From Sinomonas albida (GTDB lineage: Bacteria > Actinomycetota > Actinomycetes > Actinomycetales > Micrococcaceae): a stretch of 64,000 nucleotides of DNA. Below are positions 27,127 through 35,009 of this stretch, piece by piece. The stretch lies in contig NZ_SWDW01000001.1 of assembly GCF_004919045.1 (NCBI RefSeq), forward strand, positions 124,001 through 188,000. Direction: 5' to 3'. The translations under genes were made by a program, and so were the position numbers. A model generated the notes under the pieces. The model was not told the origin of the DNA. It was given only the letters and a program-made list of their open reading frames with translations, and searched no databases. Each line of letters begins with the position of its first letter. The first letter of the stretch is position 1.

Positions 27127-28152
27127 ATGGCTGACATCCTGCGCGTCGCCGTCATCGGCGCCGGCCGTATGGGCGCGGACCACATCCAGCGCCTGCACAC
27201 GCGCATCCACGGCGCCGAAGTGGCCACCGTCGTCGATATCGACGTCGATCGGGCGAAGGCCGCGGTCGCGGGCATCCCCGGCGCGCGAGCCTTCGCGACG
27301 CCGGCCGAGGCGTACGAGTCGGGCGACGTCAACGCCGTCCTCATCGCCACGCCCGGGTTCCTCCACGAGCAGGCCCTGCTCGAGGCGCTTCCGCTCGACA
27401 TCCCCATCCTGTGCGAGAAGCCGCTCACGCCGGACGCGGCTTCGGCGTGGAAGGTCGTCGAGGCGGAGGTCGCGACCGGCCGCAAGCGCATCCAGGTGGG
27501 CTTCATGCGCCGCTTCGACGAGGGGTACCAGCAGCTCGGTGGGCTCGTCCGCTCGCGCGAGCTCGGCGAGCTGCTCATGCTGCACTGCCGCCACCGCAAC
27601 CCGGACACCCCTCCCGGCTTTACGAACGAGATGCTCATCCACGACTCCGTGGTGCACGAGTTCGACGTGATCCGCTACCTCACGGGCGAGGAGATCACCT
27701 CCGTGCAGGTGCGGCTGGGCAAGGCGACGTCGAAGGCGCCGAACGGGCAGCACGATCCGCAGCACGTGCTCCTCGAGACCGCGTCCGGCGTGCTCGCCGA
27801 CGTCGAGATCTTCGTCAATGCCCAGTTCGGGTACCAGGTGGCGACCGAGGCGGCCTTCGAGGACGGCATCGTGGACATCGGCGGCGACGGCGGCCCGTAC
27901 GTGCGCAGCGCCGGCCGGTGGGGCGGCAGCGTGACGCCCGGCTTCGAGGCGCGCTTCGGCGCGGCGTACGACGCCGAAATCCAGTCCTGGGTCGACGCCG
28001 CCGTTCGCGGGGAGATCGGCGGGCCCTCGGCCTGGGACGGCTACGCGACCGCAGCGTGCTGCGAGGCGGGCGTCGAGGCGCAGAAGAGCGGCGACAAGGT
28101 CGCCGTGGTGCTCAACGACAAGCCCGCGCTGTACGGCGAGGTGGGATCGTGA
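27127..28152 (+). CDS. iolG: Inositol 2-dehydrogenase, Gfo/Idh/MocA family
   Basis: An NAD-dependent dehydrogenase of 341 residues that probably oxidises myo-inositol to 2-keto-myo-inositol, the first catabolic step. The N-terminal Rossmann motif is VAVIGAGRMGADHI, the conserved CEKPLTP carries the catalytic Lys, GFMRRFDEGY opens the second domain, and the catalytic helix is IHDSVVHEFDVIRYL (Asp and His). ATG 27127 has GAAAGG. It overlaps the next gene by GTGA. Substrate is inferred from cluster; Gfo/Idh enzymes are hard to separate by sequence. Confidence 0.8.
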   Translation: MADILRVAVIGAGRMGADHIQRLHTRIHGAEVATVVDIDVDRAKAAVAGIPGARAFATPAEAYESGDVNAVLIATPGFLHEQALLEALPLDIPILCEKPLTPDAASAWKVVEAEVATGRKRIQVGFMRRFDEGYQQLGGLVRSRELGELLMLHCRHRNPDTPPGFTNEMLIHDSVVHEFDVIRYLTGEEITSVQVRLGKATSKAPNGQHDPQHVLLETASGVLADVEIFVNAQFGYQVATEAAFEDGIVDIGGDGGPYVRSAGRWGGSVTPGFEARFGAAYDAEIQSWVDAAVRGEIGGPSAWDGYATAACCEAGVEAQKSGDKVAVVLNDKPALYGEVGS

Positions 28153-29045
28153 AGATCGCGCTCGATCCCACCCCGTTCCACCACTCGCACTCGCTCCTCG
28201 AGTTCCCCGCCCTCGCGGCCGAGCTCGGGTACCAATACCTCCAGCTCACGCCGCACCGCGACATGATCCCGTTCTTCACGCACCCGAAGGCGGACGACGA
28301 GCTGGTCCGTCAGTTCCGCAAGGCGTGCGCGGACGCGGGCGTCGAGGTCGCGTCGGTCCTGCCCGTGCTGCGCTGGTCCGGCCCCGACGAGCAGCTGCGC
28401 GAGGCCGCGGTGCGGTACTGGAAGCGGGCCATCCAGATCGCCGTGGACCTGGGCGCGAACCAGATGAACACCGAGTTCTCCGGACGGCCCGAGAAGCCCG
28501 AGGAGTCCGAGGCCTGCTTCTACAAGTCCATGGAGGAGCTCGTGCCGATCTTCGAGCGCGAGGGTGTTCACGTGGCGATCGACCCGCATCCGGACGATTT
28601 CGTCGAGGAGGGTCTCGCGGCGCTGCGCGTCATCCGCGGGATCAACTCGCCGAACGTCGGCATGGTCTACGTCGCCTCGCACACCTTCCACATGAAGGAC
28701 GAGCCCCTCGAGATCATGCGGGCCGCTGGGGACCGGCTCCGCGTGGTCCACGTCTCCGACACGATGAACCACCATGCCTCGCACGGCCTGCGGTACATCA
28801 CGAACCCGCCCGGCAACGCGGTCCGCGTGCACCAGCACCTCAAGATCGGCGACGGCGACGTGAACTGGGAGGAGTTCTTCGGCGGCCTCGGCGAGATCGG
28901 GTTCCTCGACCGCGACGACACCGTCATGGTCTCGAGCGTCTTCGCCGAGAACGAGAACGCGCACGAGGTCTCGCGCTACCAGCTCCGCACGATGCAGGAG
29001 CGCGTCTCGAACGCGGCGAAGTCATCGGCAGGCCCCCGCCCCTAA
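28149..29045 (+). CDS. iolH: IolH-type TIM-barrel protein
   Basis: A 298-residue sugar phosphate isomerase/epimerase-fold protein. The start MKIALDPTPF, the PHRDMIPFFTHPKADDELV stretch, VLRWSGPDEQLREAAV and MNTEFSGRP resemble Bacillus IolH closely in order and spacing. Divalent-metal ligand candidates are in VAIDPHPDD, SHTFHMKD and VVHVSDTMNHH. IolH is present in many inositol clusters but its reaction is not well established. GTG 28149 overlaps the iolG stop. It is the last gene of the operon, followed by the 31-bp repeats and a hairpin. Confidence 0.8.
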   Translation: MKIALDPTPFHHSHSLLEFPALAAELGYQYLQLTPHRDMIPFFTHPKADDELVRQFRKACADAGVEVASVLPVLRWSGPDEQLREAAVRYWKRAIQIAVDLGANQMNTEFSGRPEKPEESEACFYKSMEELVPIFEREGVHVAIDPHPDDFVEEGLAALRVIRGINSPNVGMVYVASHTFHMKDEPLEIMRAAGDRLRVVHVSDTMNHHASHGLRYITNPPGNAVRVHQHLKIGDGDVNWEEFFGGLGEIGFLDRDDTVMVSSVFAENENAHEVSRYQLRTMQERVSNAAKSSAGPRP

Positions 29046-29046
29046 C

Positions 29047-29129
29047 CGTTTCGGGTACGCCAACTCCCTCCCTGGGGCGTTTCGGGTACGCCAACTCCCT
29101 CCCTGGGGCGTTTCGGGTACGCCAACTCC
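29047..29129. repeat. 31-bp tandem repeats, family A, 2.7 copies
   Basis: Units start at 29047, 29078 and 29109 with CGTTTCGGGTACGCCAACTC and are identical where complete. The core TCGGGTAC and the 31-bp period are shared with arrays at 29979-30062 and 61553-61707. The array begins 2 bp after the iolH stop. A period of 31 is not a multiple of three, so it does not encode a repeated peptide. Confidence 0.9.
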
Positions 29130-29142
29130 AGCTCGCACCTAC

Positions 29143-29196
29143 CGCTCAGGGGTCAGGCCCCGTGGATTGAGAGTCCGCGGACCTGACCCCTGAGCG
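29143..29196. terminator. 15-bp perfect inverted repeat after the inositol operon
   Basis: CGCTCAGGGGTCAGG (29143-29157) pairs perfectly with CCTGACCCCTGAGCG (29182-29196) with a 24-bp loop. It is followed by TTTCGCCGTT. It is placed between iolH and the next plus-strand gene, so it is probably the operon terminator. Confidence 0.65.
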
Positions 29197-29298
29197 TTTC
29201 GCCGTTAGAACGCCGGACGATGAGCAGCCCCCGACTATCGCCGGGAAGATCACCCCTGGGTAGGTTGGTAACCGCCTACTCACAACGGAGGGACAGCA

Positions 29299-29928
29299 AT
29301 GAAGCTCACGGTGTTCGGCGCGACCGGCGGAACGGGGCGCGAGGTCGTCCGCCAGGCGAGTGCAGCGGGTCATGAGGTTACCGCCGTCGTTCGCGATCCG
29401 GCGCGCCTCGCCGCGGTGCCGGGCGTCGCCGTCGTCCGTGCGGACGTCATGGATCCGGCGGGCATCGCGTCCGCGCTCGCCGGCGCGGACGCCGTCGTGT
29501 CCGCGCTCGGCAATCGGGAGATCCGCCGCCCGACGACGGTTTGCTCGGCTGGCGTCTCGAGCATCATCGCGGCCATGAAGGGCGCGGGCGTGCGCCGGCT
29601 CGCGGTCGTGAGCGCGAGCGGCATGGTGACCGACGACGCCGACGACCTCCTCACGCGCTACGTCGCCAAGCCGATTCTGCAGCGGATCCTCGCGCACAAC
29701 TTCGCCGACTTGAAGCGGATGGAGCAGATCGTGCGGGAGTCGGGCCTCGACTGGACGATCGTGCGCCCGTCGCGGCTGCTCGACGGTCCGCAGGGCGAGT
29801 ACCGCGTTCAGATCGGCAGAAACCTCCGCGGCGGGAGGGCGACGCGACGCGCCGACCTCGCCGACTACATCCTGAGGAGCCTGGACGACGCGACGTCGTT
29901 CCATGAGGCAATCTCCGTCGCGAAGTAG
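29299..29928 (+). CDS. NAD(P)H-binding protein, atypical SDR
   Basis: A 209-residue Rossmann-fold protein beginning MKLTVFGATGGTGREVVRQA, the glycine-rich NAD(P)-binding loop of NmrA-like/atypical short-chain dehydrogenases. Later landmarks are ADAVVSALGN, RRLAVVSASGM and DWTIVRPSRLLDGP. The typical SDR catalytic YxxxK is not seen, so it may be a redox sensor or a reductase of the flavin-reductase type. The GGAGGG upstream of ATG 29299 is well placed, and a TAGGTT lies 30-40 bp upstream. It is not obviously part of inositol metabolism. Confidence 0.75.
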   Translation: MKLTVFGATGGTGREVVRQASAAGHEVTAVVRDPARLAAVPGVAVVRADVMDPAGIASALAGADAVVSALGNREIRRPTTVCSAGVSSIIAAMKGAGVRRLAVVSASGMVTDDADDLLTRYVAKPILQRILAHNFADLKRMEQIVRESGLDWTIVRPSRLLDGPQGEYRVQIGRNLRGGRATRRADLADYILRSLDDATSFHEAISVAK

Positions 29929-29947
29929 CGCCCAGTCTCCTCCCCTC

Positions 29948-30073
29948 CACCGCCTAATTTCGGGGACGTTTGGGGAGGCGATTATCTGTACCCGAGATGC
30001 TTTGGGAGGGGAGTATCTGTACCCGAGACGGCTGGGGAGGGGAGTATCTGTACCCGAGACGGATTAGGCGGTG
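29948..30073. repeat. Hairpin-framed 31-bp repeats, family A, 2.6 copies
   Basis: CACCGCCTAAT (29948-29958) and ATTAGGCGGTG (30063-30073) are a perfect 11-bp inverted pair that frames units containing TATCTGTACCCGAGA spaced exactly 31 bp apart (three copies within 29984-30060). Read on the minus strand the units become TCTCGGGTACAGATACTCCC, homologous to the arrays at 29047 and 61553. The right arm overlaps the iolB stop codon, so it lies between two convergent genes and may act as a bidirectional terminator. Confidence 0.85.
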
Positions 30074-30972
30074 AAGGGGAGGCGCGGGTCGATCTCCTGG
30101 TTCTCCCACGTGCTGCGGATCCATCCGTGGTGCGGGTCGTCGCTGATGAGCCAGTCGCGCACCCGGCCGGGGCCGGCCATGACGTTGAGGTAGTACAGGT
30201 CGTAACCCGGGGCGGCCATCGCGGGGCCGTGCCAGCCGTAGGGGACCAGCACGACGTCGCCGGTTCGCACCTCCGCGTTGACGTCGATGGGCCGCGAATC
30301 CGAGGCGTAGACGCGGGCGTAGCCCACCGGATCCTGGCCGGCGGCGTCCGGACCAGCACCGGCCGGGGAGCCGGGCGCGAGGCGCGTCTCGAAGTAGTAG
30401 ATCTCCTCGAGCGAAGTCTCGCCGTCCTTCTCCTCGTCGTGCTTGTGCGGAGGGTAGGAGGACCAGTTGCCCGCGGGCGTGATGACCTCGCACACGATGA
30501 AGCGGTCCGCCTCGAGCGCGGCGGGCGTCCCGAAGTTGTGCACCTGACGCGAGCAGTTGCCCGCGCCGCGCAGCTCGACGGGCGTCTCTTCGGCGCTGAT
30601 GAGGCGGGTGGGATACTCCACCTTGGCCGGGGCGAGGGCGACGGCGACGCGGCCGCCGCTTGCGCTCGAAAGCTCCACGGCCTTGCCGATGCCCGTGTAC
30701 AGCACATCGCTCGGTCCGGCGAAGACCGAGGCGCGCCCGCGCAGGGCGTAGGCTGCGCCGTCGACCGTCGCCTCGAAGGCGCCCTCGAGGGGAACGATGA
30801 TGCGCTCCTCGTCGGCGGCCTCGAGGCCCAGGCTCTGACCCGGCGCGAGCTCGGCGACCTTGAGCCCCGTGTGCTCCCACCCGCGCACTTGGGTGGTGCT
30901 GTCGTGGGCGCCGAGCGACACCTGCCAGGCGCCGTCTTCCGCGCTGCCGAGGGGGTAGACCCACTCTGCCAT
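30064..30972 (-). CDS. iolB: 5-deoxy-glucuronate isomerase
   Basis: IolB isomerises 5-deoxy-D-glucuronate to 5-dehydro-2-deoxy-D-gluconate, between the IolD and IolC steps. It is a 302-residue bicupin. Metal ligands of the second cupin appear in SYPPHKHDEE (two His) and EEIYYFE, and VPYGWHGPAMAAPGYDLYYLNVMAGP is highly characteristic of the family. GAAAGGA precedes ATG 30972. It lies 32 bp downstream of the GntR regulator gene on the same strand and is probably co-transcribed with it, separate from the main iol operon. Confidence 0.93.
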   Translation of the reverse strand: MAEWVYPLGSAEDGAWQVSLGAHDSTTQVRGWEHTGLKVAELAPGQSLGLEAADEERIIVPLEGAFEATVDGAAYALRGRASVFAGPSDVLYTGIGKAVELSSASGGRVAVALAPAKVEYPTRLISAEETPVELRGAGNCSRQVHNFGTPAALEADRFIVCEVITPAGNWSSYPPHKHDEEKDGETSLEEIYYFETRLAPGSPAGAGPDAAGQDPVGYARVYASDSRPIDVNAEVRTGDVVLVPYGWHGPAMAAPGYDLYYLNVMAGPGRVRDWLISDDPHHGWIRSTWENQEIDPRLPFTA

Positions 30973-31004
30973 CTGAATTTCCTTTCGGGTCGGTCCCGGC
31001 CCGC

Positions 31005-31745
31005 CTAGCGTTGGACCAGGGTCATCTCGAAGCTGTAGGAGTCGGCGCGGTACACGTGCCGCCCGGTCTCGACGTTTCGGCCCGTATCGTCCACCGCGGT
31101 CCGCTCCATCGTGACGAGCGCAGAGCCCGCCGAGGTCTGGAGCAGGTCAGCCTGGTACGCATCCGCGACGGTCGCCCCGATGCGCTGATTGGCGAGCCGG
31201 AAGTTCACCCCGGCCTCGCGAAGGATCTGGTACATGCCGTGCTGGCTGAGGCCCTCCTCGGTGAGCTGGGCGACGTCGTCCCGCACCCAGTTCTCCATGA
31301 GGGCGAGCGGCTTGTCGCCCACGGAGCGGAGGCGCGAGAAGTGGTAGACGCCCACACCCGACGGGAGCTGCAGCCTGTCCGCGATCTCGGGCTCGGCCGG
31401 GCCGTGTCGGAACGAGAGCACCTTCGTGGTGGGCTCTTGGCCGCCGCGGGAGAGGTCGTCGTAGAGGCTCGAGAGCTCGAGGTGGCGCCGCACCTGGTTC
31501 GACACGACCTGGGTTCCCACGCCGCGCTTGCGGACAAGCAGCCCGGCCCGGACGAGTTCGTCCATGGCCTTGCGCATCGTGGGCCGCGAGAGGTTCAGCT
31601 GGGCCGCGAGCTCGATCTCATTCTCGAGCTTGGATCCCGGCTCGAGGGCACCGTTGCGGATCATCGCCTCGATGCCTTGGACCACCTGGTGGTACAGCGG
31701 AATGGGGGACGAGCGGTCGATGGGGATGTTGAGGCTGGTGGCCAT
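31005..31745 (-). CDS. iolR: GntR/HutC-type repressor, IolR-like
   Basis: A 246-residue GntR-family regulator. The winged helix is at the N-terminus (LYHQVVQGIEAMIRNGALEPGSKL, then LAAQLNLSRPTMRKAMDELV, wing LVRKRGVGTQVV). The UTRA/HutC ligand domain covers about residues 85-240 (GVYHFSRLR, MENWVRDD, VTMERTAVDD). ATG 31745 has AAGGAGGGG. It forms an operon with iolB and has a copy of the shared operator 51 bp upstream, which suggests autoregulation. By family, genomic place and the operator match, it is the candidate master regulator of the island. Confidence 0.82.
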   Translation of the reverse strand: MATSLNIPIDRSSPIPLYHQVVQGIEAMIRNGALEPGSKLENEIELAAQLNLSRPTMRKAMDELVRAGLLVRKRGVGTQVVSNQVRRHLELSSLYDDLSRGGQEPTTKVLSFRHGPAEPEIADRLQLPSGVGVYHFSRLRSVGDKPLALMENWVRDDVAQLTEEGLSQHGMYQILREAGVNFRLANQRIGATVADAYQADLLQTSAGSALVTMERTAVDDTGRNVETGRHVYRADSYSFEMTLVQR

Positions 31746-31795
31746 TACCCCTCCTTGGGCTGGCGGCGGGCCTTCGCCCTAGCTTCGTATGTTTA

Positions 31796-31809
31796 TTTGA
31801 TAGGACAAA
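31796..31809. promoter_or_regulatory. IolR-like operator, autoregulatory
   Basis: TTTGATAGGACAAA in front of the GntR-iolB operon. The reverse complement (minus strand, the direction of iolR) has TTGTCC where a -35 would lie. A partial second site, GATCCTAACA, is at 31821-31830. The surrounding gap (31746-32136) holds these sites and the promoter at 31929; I see no gene in it. Confidence 0.65.
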
Positions 31810-31928
31810 ATTCCTGATTCGATCCTAACACCATAATCCGCGTCATGTCTGGGATCCTGACGCCCTGCGGTGGGCGTGGCATAGGTATGCCCAAGGTGAC
31901 AAATGGGCCGTGGGGTTACCCTGAAACT

Positions 31929-31960
31929 CTTGACAGGACAAAGAAGCTCGCGCCTAAAGT
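31929..31960 (+). promoter_or_regulatory. IolR-like operator in a TTGACA promoter
   Basis: CTTGACAGGACAAAG (31929-31943) embeds a perfect TTGACA (31930-31935). A TAAAGT (31955-31960) follows with 19 bp spacing, a little long; CCTAAA gives 17. It points at the gene starting at 32137, about 175 bp downstream. Confidence 0.6.
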
Positions 31961-32136
31961 GCGACCCGGGCAACCCGTGGAACGTTGCCAGAGAGCTGAG
32001 GCAATCTACGGCCCGGGCGCCGGATTGCCGACCGCGTCGGGGCGCCTTCGCCGCGCGTAGGCTGGATGCTGTAGGTTCCTTTGTGATTTGCGACGGGGCG
32101 GACCATCCAGCCCCTCGGGAGCCGGAGGCTAGGAAC

Positions 32137-32619
32137 ATGGCAGAGAAAACCGTCCTCGAGGCCGTGACGATTGCCGTCGCGGCCGCGGACCTCCTGGGGG
32201 AGAAGCTCGCCAAGGCGAGCACGCAGGAGCTGCTTGAGATGGAGGACCGCGCGCCGCTCGAGCTCGCAGAGCTCTACGAGAACTTCGAATCGAGCGCGGC
32301 CGAGGCCGTAGCGGAGCTCCGCGACGTCCACAGCCACGCCTGGTGGGCCAAGGCTGACGCCCACGCCATTGGCCACGCCTACATGACGGCGCGCGCGTGG
32401 AAGGAATTCGAGCCCGCCGCCGCCGAGGCCGAGGCCACTATGCGGACGGAGCTGCGGAGGCGCTACGGGATCGACGTCGAGTCGACGTACGGCAGGGCGC
32501 AGGAGATCCAGGACCAGTACGAGAAGCTCGAGCTCGGCCGCCTCATGGCGAAGCTCAAGCACAAGAAGGTCGAGCCGGAGCCGGACGCTTCGGGCGGGGG
32601 CGACACCCCTCAGCCCTGA
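32137..32619 (+). CDS. Hypothetical protein under an IolR-like operator
   Basis: A 160-residue, highly helical and charged protein (ELLEMEDRAPLELAELYENFESS, then HSHAWWAKADAHAIGHAYMTARAW). It has no signal peptide or membrane segment and ends in an acidic, Gly-rich tail. I do not recognise a family. ATG 32137 has GGAGG about 10 bp upstream. Its 3' end overlaps the convergent LacI gene by 10 bp. The only clue to function is the operator-promoter upstream, which places it in the inositol regulon by inference. Confidence 0.65.
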   Translation: MAEKTVLEAVTIAVAAADLLGEKLAKASTQELLEMEDRAPLELAELYENFESSAAEAVAELRDVHSHAWWAKADAHAIGHAYMTARAWKEFEPAAAEAEATMRTELRRRYGIDVESTYGRAQEIQDQYEKLELGRLMAKLKHKKVEPEPDASGGGDTPQP

Positions 32620-33635
32620 GCCGTGGCGCCGCGCGTCGATGCGCGGACCACGAGCGAGGGCTCGACAAGGTATCGCCTCGGTTCCGCGTCCGTGTTGCGG
32701 AGCCGGGCGAGGAGCGTTCGGGCGGCCTCTGCGCCGATCTCCCGGTTGTGGGGATCGACGCTCGTGAGCGCGAGATGGCGATACGCCGCGAGCGGCGAGT
32801 TGTCATAGCCGACGACGGCGGTGCCCCCTGATGCGGTGAGCCCCCTTTCGTCGAGGGCGGCGAGCGCGCCCACGGCCATGACGTCATTGGCGACGACCAG
32901 GCCCGTGAGCCCCGGATGCCCCGCGAGAAGCTCGGTCGCGGCGGTGTAGCCGTTCTCCTCCGACGTCTCGCCGCCGGCACCCGCGACGAGCGGCTCAAGC
33001 CCGGCGTGCCGCATGGCCCGCTCGTAGCCGCGCCGCCGGTGGGCCGCCGGACCGCCGCGGCCGCTCACGTGCCCCACGGCCGTGTGACCCACGTCGAGCA
33101 GGTGGCGCGTGGCGAGCTCGCCGCCGCGGTCGTCGTCGCCCGCCACGACGTCCGCGGTGGGAAGCGCCTGCGCACCCAGCTCGCGCGTGCCCGCCACGAC
33201 CACGGGGACCGGCACGTTCTCGAGGAGCTCTGCGGGAGGCTCCGCCGCGAGGACGAGCGCGTCCGCGTGCTGGGCGAGGAAGCCGTCCACGGGGTTGCGG
33301 CCCGAGGCCGTGTCGAGCTGGAAGTCCGCGACGCTTACCGTGTAGCCCGCGGGGTCGAGGACCGAGCGGAGCCCTGCGAGGAGCTCGACGAACCAGGGGT
33401 TGCGGAAGTCGTCGATGAGGACGCCCACGGCCCGGGTCTGCTGGCTCGCGAGCGCGCTCGCGGCGCTGCTCGGACGGTAGCCGAGTTCGGCGATCGCCTC
33501 GAGCACGGCCTGCCGCCGCGCGGGGCTCACGTGCGGGGCGTCGCGGAGCACCAGCGAGACGAGGGATTTCGAGACGCCGGCGCGCTGCGCGACGTCGTAG
33601 ATCGTTGGCCGGGTCGGGCCTTCTCTCGTCACCAC
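32610..33635 (-). CDS. LacI-family regulator of the second polyol module
   Basis: A 341-residue LacI repressor: helix-turn-helix PTIYDVAQRAGVSKSLVSLVL, hinge region RPSSAASALASQQTRAVG, effector domain with FLAQHADALVLAAEP and VVGYDNSPLAAYRHLALTSVD. It is divergent from the Gfo/Idh and isomerase genes at 33822-36007, the expected targets. The 3' end runs 10 bp into the convergent hypothetical gene. ATG/GTG choice at 33635 is fixed by the absence of alternatives before the HTH. Confidence 0.88.
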   Translation of the reverse strand: MVTREGPTRPTIYDVAQRAGVSKSLVSLVLRDAPHVSPARRQAVLEAIAELGYRPSSAASALASQQTRAVGVLIDDFRNPWFVELLAGLRSVLDPAGYTVSVADFQLDTASGRNPVDGFLAQHADALVLAAEPPAELLENVPVPVVVAGTRELGAQALPTADVVAGDDDRGGELATRHLLDVGHTAVGHVSGRGGPAAHRRRGYERAMRHAGLEPLVAGAGGETSEENGYTAATELLAGHPGLTGLVVANDVMAVGALAALDERGLTASGGTAVVGYDNSPLAAYRHLALTSVDPHNREIGAEAARTLLARLRNTDAEPRRYLVEPSLVVRASTRGATAQG

Positions 33636-33685
33636 GCGACCATCATGGCACTCTCCGGACGCCGCGCCGTCGTCGGCGCGCGACT

Positions 33686-33715
33686 ATTGACAGGACAAAG
33701 TTGCGTTTGTATCTT
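33686..33715 (+). promoter_or_regulatory. Strong promoter with embedded IolR-like operator
   Basis: TTGACA (33687-33692), 17 bp spacer, TATCTT (33710-33715): the best sigma-70-type promoter in the window. The operator ATTGACAGGACAAAG (33686-33700) covers the -35 and first spacer bases, so binding would repress by exclusion. It drives the gene at 33822. Confidence 0.75.
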
Positions 33716-33821
33716 CGAGATGTGGAGCGCTCCAAACACAGAGCCCACGACGACTTGGCTCCCTCAGCCAGACCAGCCCAGAACAGCTCCTCAACCACAC
33801 CAACCCCTCAAAGGAGAGATC

Positions 33822-35009
33822 ATGCCCGAGTCCCTCGGCGTCGCCGTCATCGGCGCAGGCATGGCCGGAAAGGCCCACGCGGCCGCGTATCGCACGGCGA
33901 GCGCCCTGTACCAGCCCACCCTCCCGGACGTCCGGCTCGTCTCGATCGGCGATGTCAACGCGGAGTTCGGCAGGGCCGCCGCGCGACGCTTCGGCTACGA
34001 GCGCCACGACGCGTCGTGGGAGGCCATCGCGGAGGCGGACGACATCGACGTGGTGAGCGTCGTGATCGCGAACTCGCTGCACCGCGAGGTCGTCGAGGGC
34101 CTGCTCGCGGCGGGCAAGCACGTCCTGTGCGAGAAGCCGCTTTCCGACTCCCTCGAGGACGCCCGGGCCATGGCGGAGGCCGCGCGCGCCGCCGAGTCCC
34201 GAGGCAATCTCGCGCGCATCGGCTTCACCTACCGCCGCACGCCCGGCATCGCGGCGATCCGCGAGCTCATCCAGGACGGCACGCTCGGCCGGCCGCTGCA
34301 CTTCAGCGGCCGGTACTGGACTGACTACGGCTGCCGCCCCGACGCGCCGATGAGCTGGCGGTACAAGGGTGCGCCCGGCTCCGGCGCGCTCGCCGACGTC
34401 GGAAGCCACCTCGCCTACGTCGGCGAGTTCCTGTGCGGGGACATCCAGTCGGTCTCGGGCGGCCAGCTCTCGACCGCGATTGCCAAGCGCCCGCTCCCGC
34501 TCGGCGCCGTCATGGGCCACGACCACGCGGCCGTGAGCGATCAGTTCGAGGCGGTGGAGAACGACGACGTCGCCTCCTTCTCCGCCGAGTTCGCCCAGTG
34601 CATCGGGTCGCTTTCCGTCTCCCGAGTGGCCGCCGGGCACGCCAACTCGCTCATGTTCGAGGTCTTCTGCGAGAACGGCGCCGCGCTCTTCGACCAGCGC
34701 CGCCCGTCCGAGATCGGGTTGTTCCTTTCGGAGGGCGGGTCCGCGCAGAATGGCTATCGCCAGGTGATCCTCGGGCCCGAGCACCCGTACCTCGCGGGCG
34801 GCCTTCCCATGGATGCGCCGAGCGTGGGCTTCGGCCAGAACGAGGCGTTCGCGTACCAGGCGCGCGCGTTCCTCGAGGAGGTCGCGGGCCTTCCCGAGGC
34901 CGAGTCCCTCCCGCGCTGCGCGACGCTCGACGAGGGCGTGCGCAACATGGAGGTCCTCGCGGCCGTGGCCGAGTCCGCCCAGAGCAACGGAAAGAAGGTC
35001 TCGCTGTGA
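33822..35009 (+). CDS. Gfo/Idh/MocA dehydrogenase of the second module
   Basis: A 395-residue NAD(P)-dependent dehydrogenase. The Rossmann loop is VAVIGAGMAGKAHAAAY, the conserved CEKPLSD carries the catalytic Lys, GFTYRRTPG starts the second domain, and ALADVGSHLAYVGEFL carries the Asp/His pair. It resembles enzymes acting on inositols or sugar lactones. AAGGAGAG precedes ATG 33822. It is coupled by a GTGA overlap to a TIM-barrel isomerase, has an IolR-like operator on its promoter, and a divergent LacI gene, so it probably feeds a second cyclitol or sugar into the pathway. Confidence 0.82.
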   Translation: MPESLGVAVIGAGMAGKAHAAAYRTASALYQPTLPDVRLVSIGDVNAEFGRAAARRFGYERHDASWEAIAEADDIDVVSVVIANSLHREVVEGLLAAGKHVLCEKPLSDSLEDARAMAEAARAAESRGNLARIGFTYRRTPGIAAIRELIQDGTLGRPLHFSGRYWTDYGCRPDAPMSWRYKGAPGSGALADVGSHLAYVGEFLCGDIQSVSGGQLSTAIAKRPLPLGAVMGHDHAAVSDQFEAVENDDVASFSAEFAQCIGSLSVSRVAAGHANSLMFEVFCENGAALFDQRRPSEIGLFLSEGGSAQNGYRQVILGPEHPYLAGGLPMDAPSVGFGQNEAFAYQARAFLEEVAGLPEAESLPRCATLDEGVRNMEVLAAVAESAQSNGKKVSL

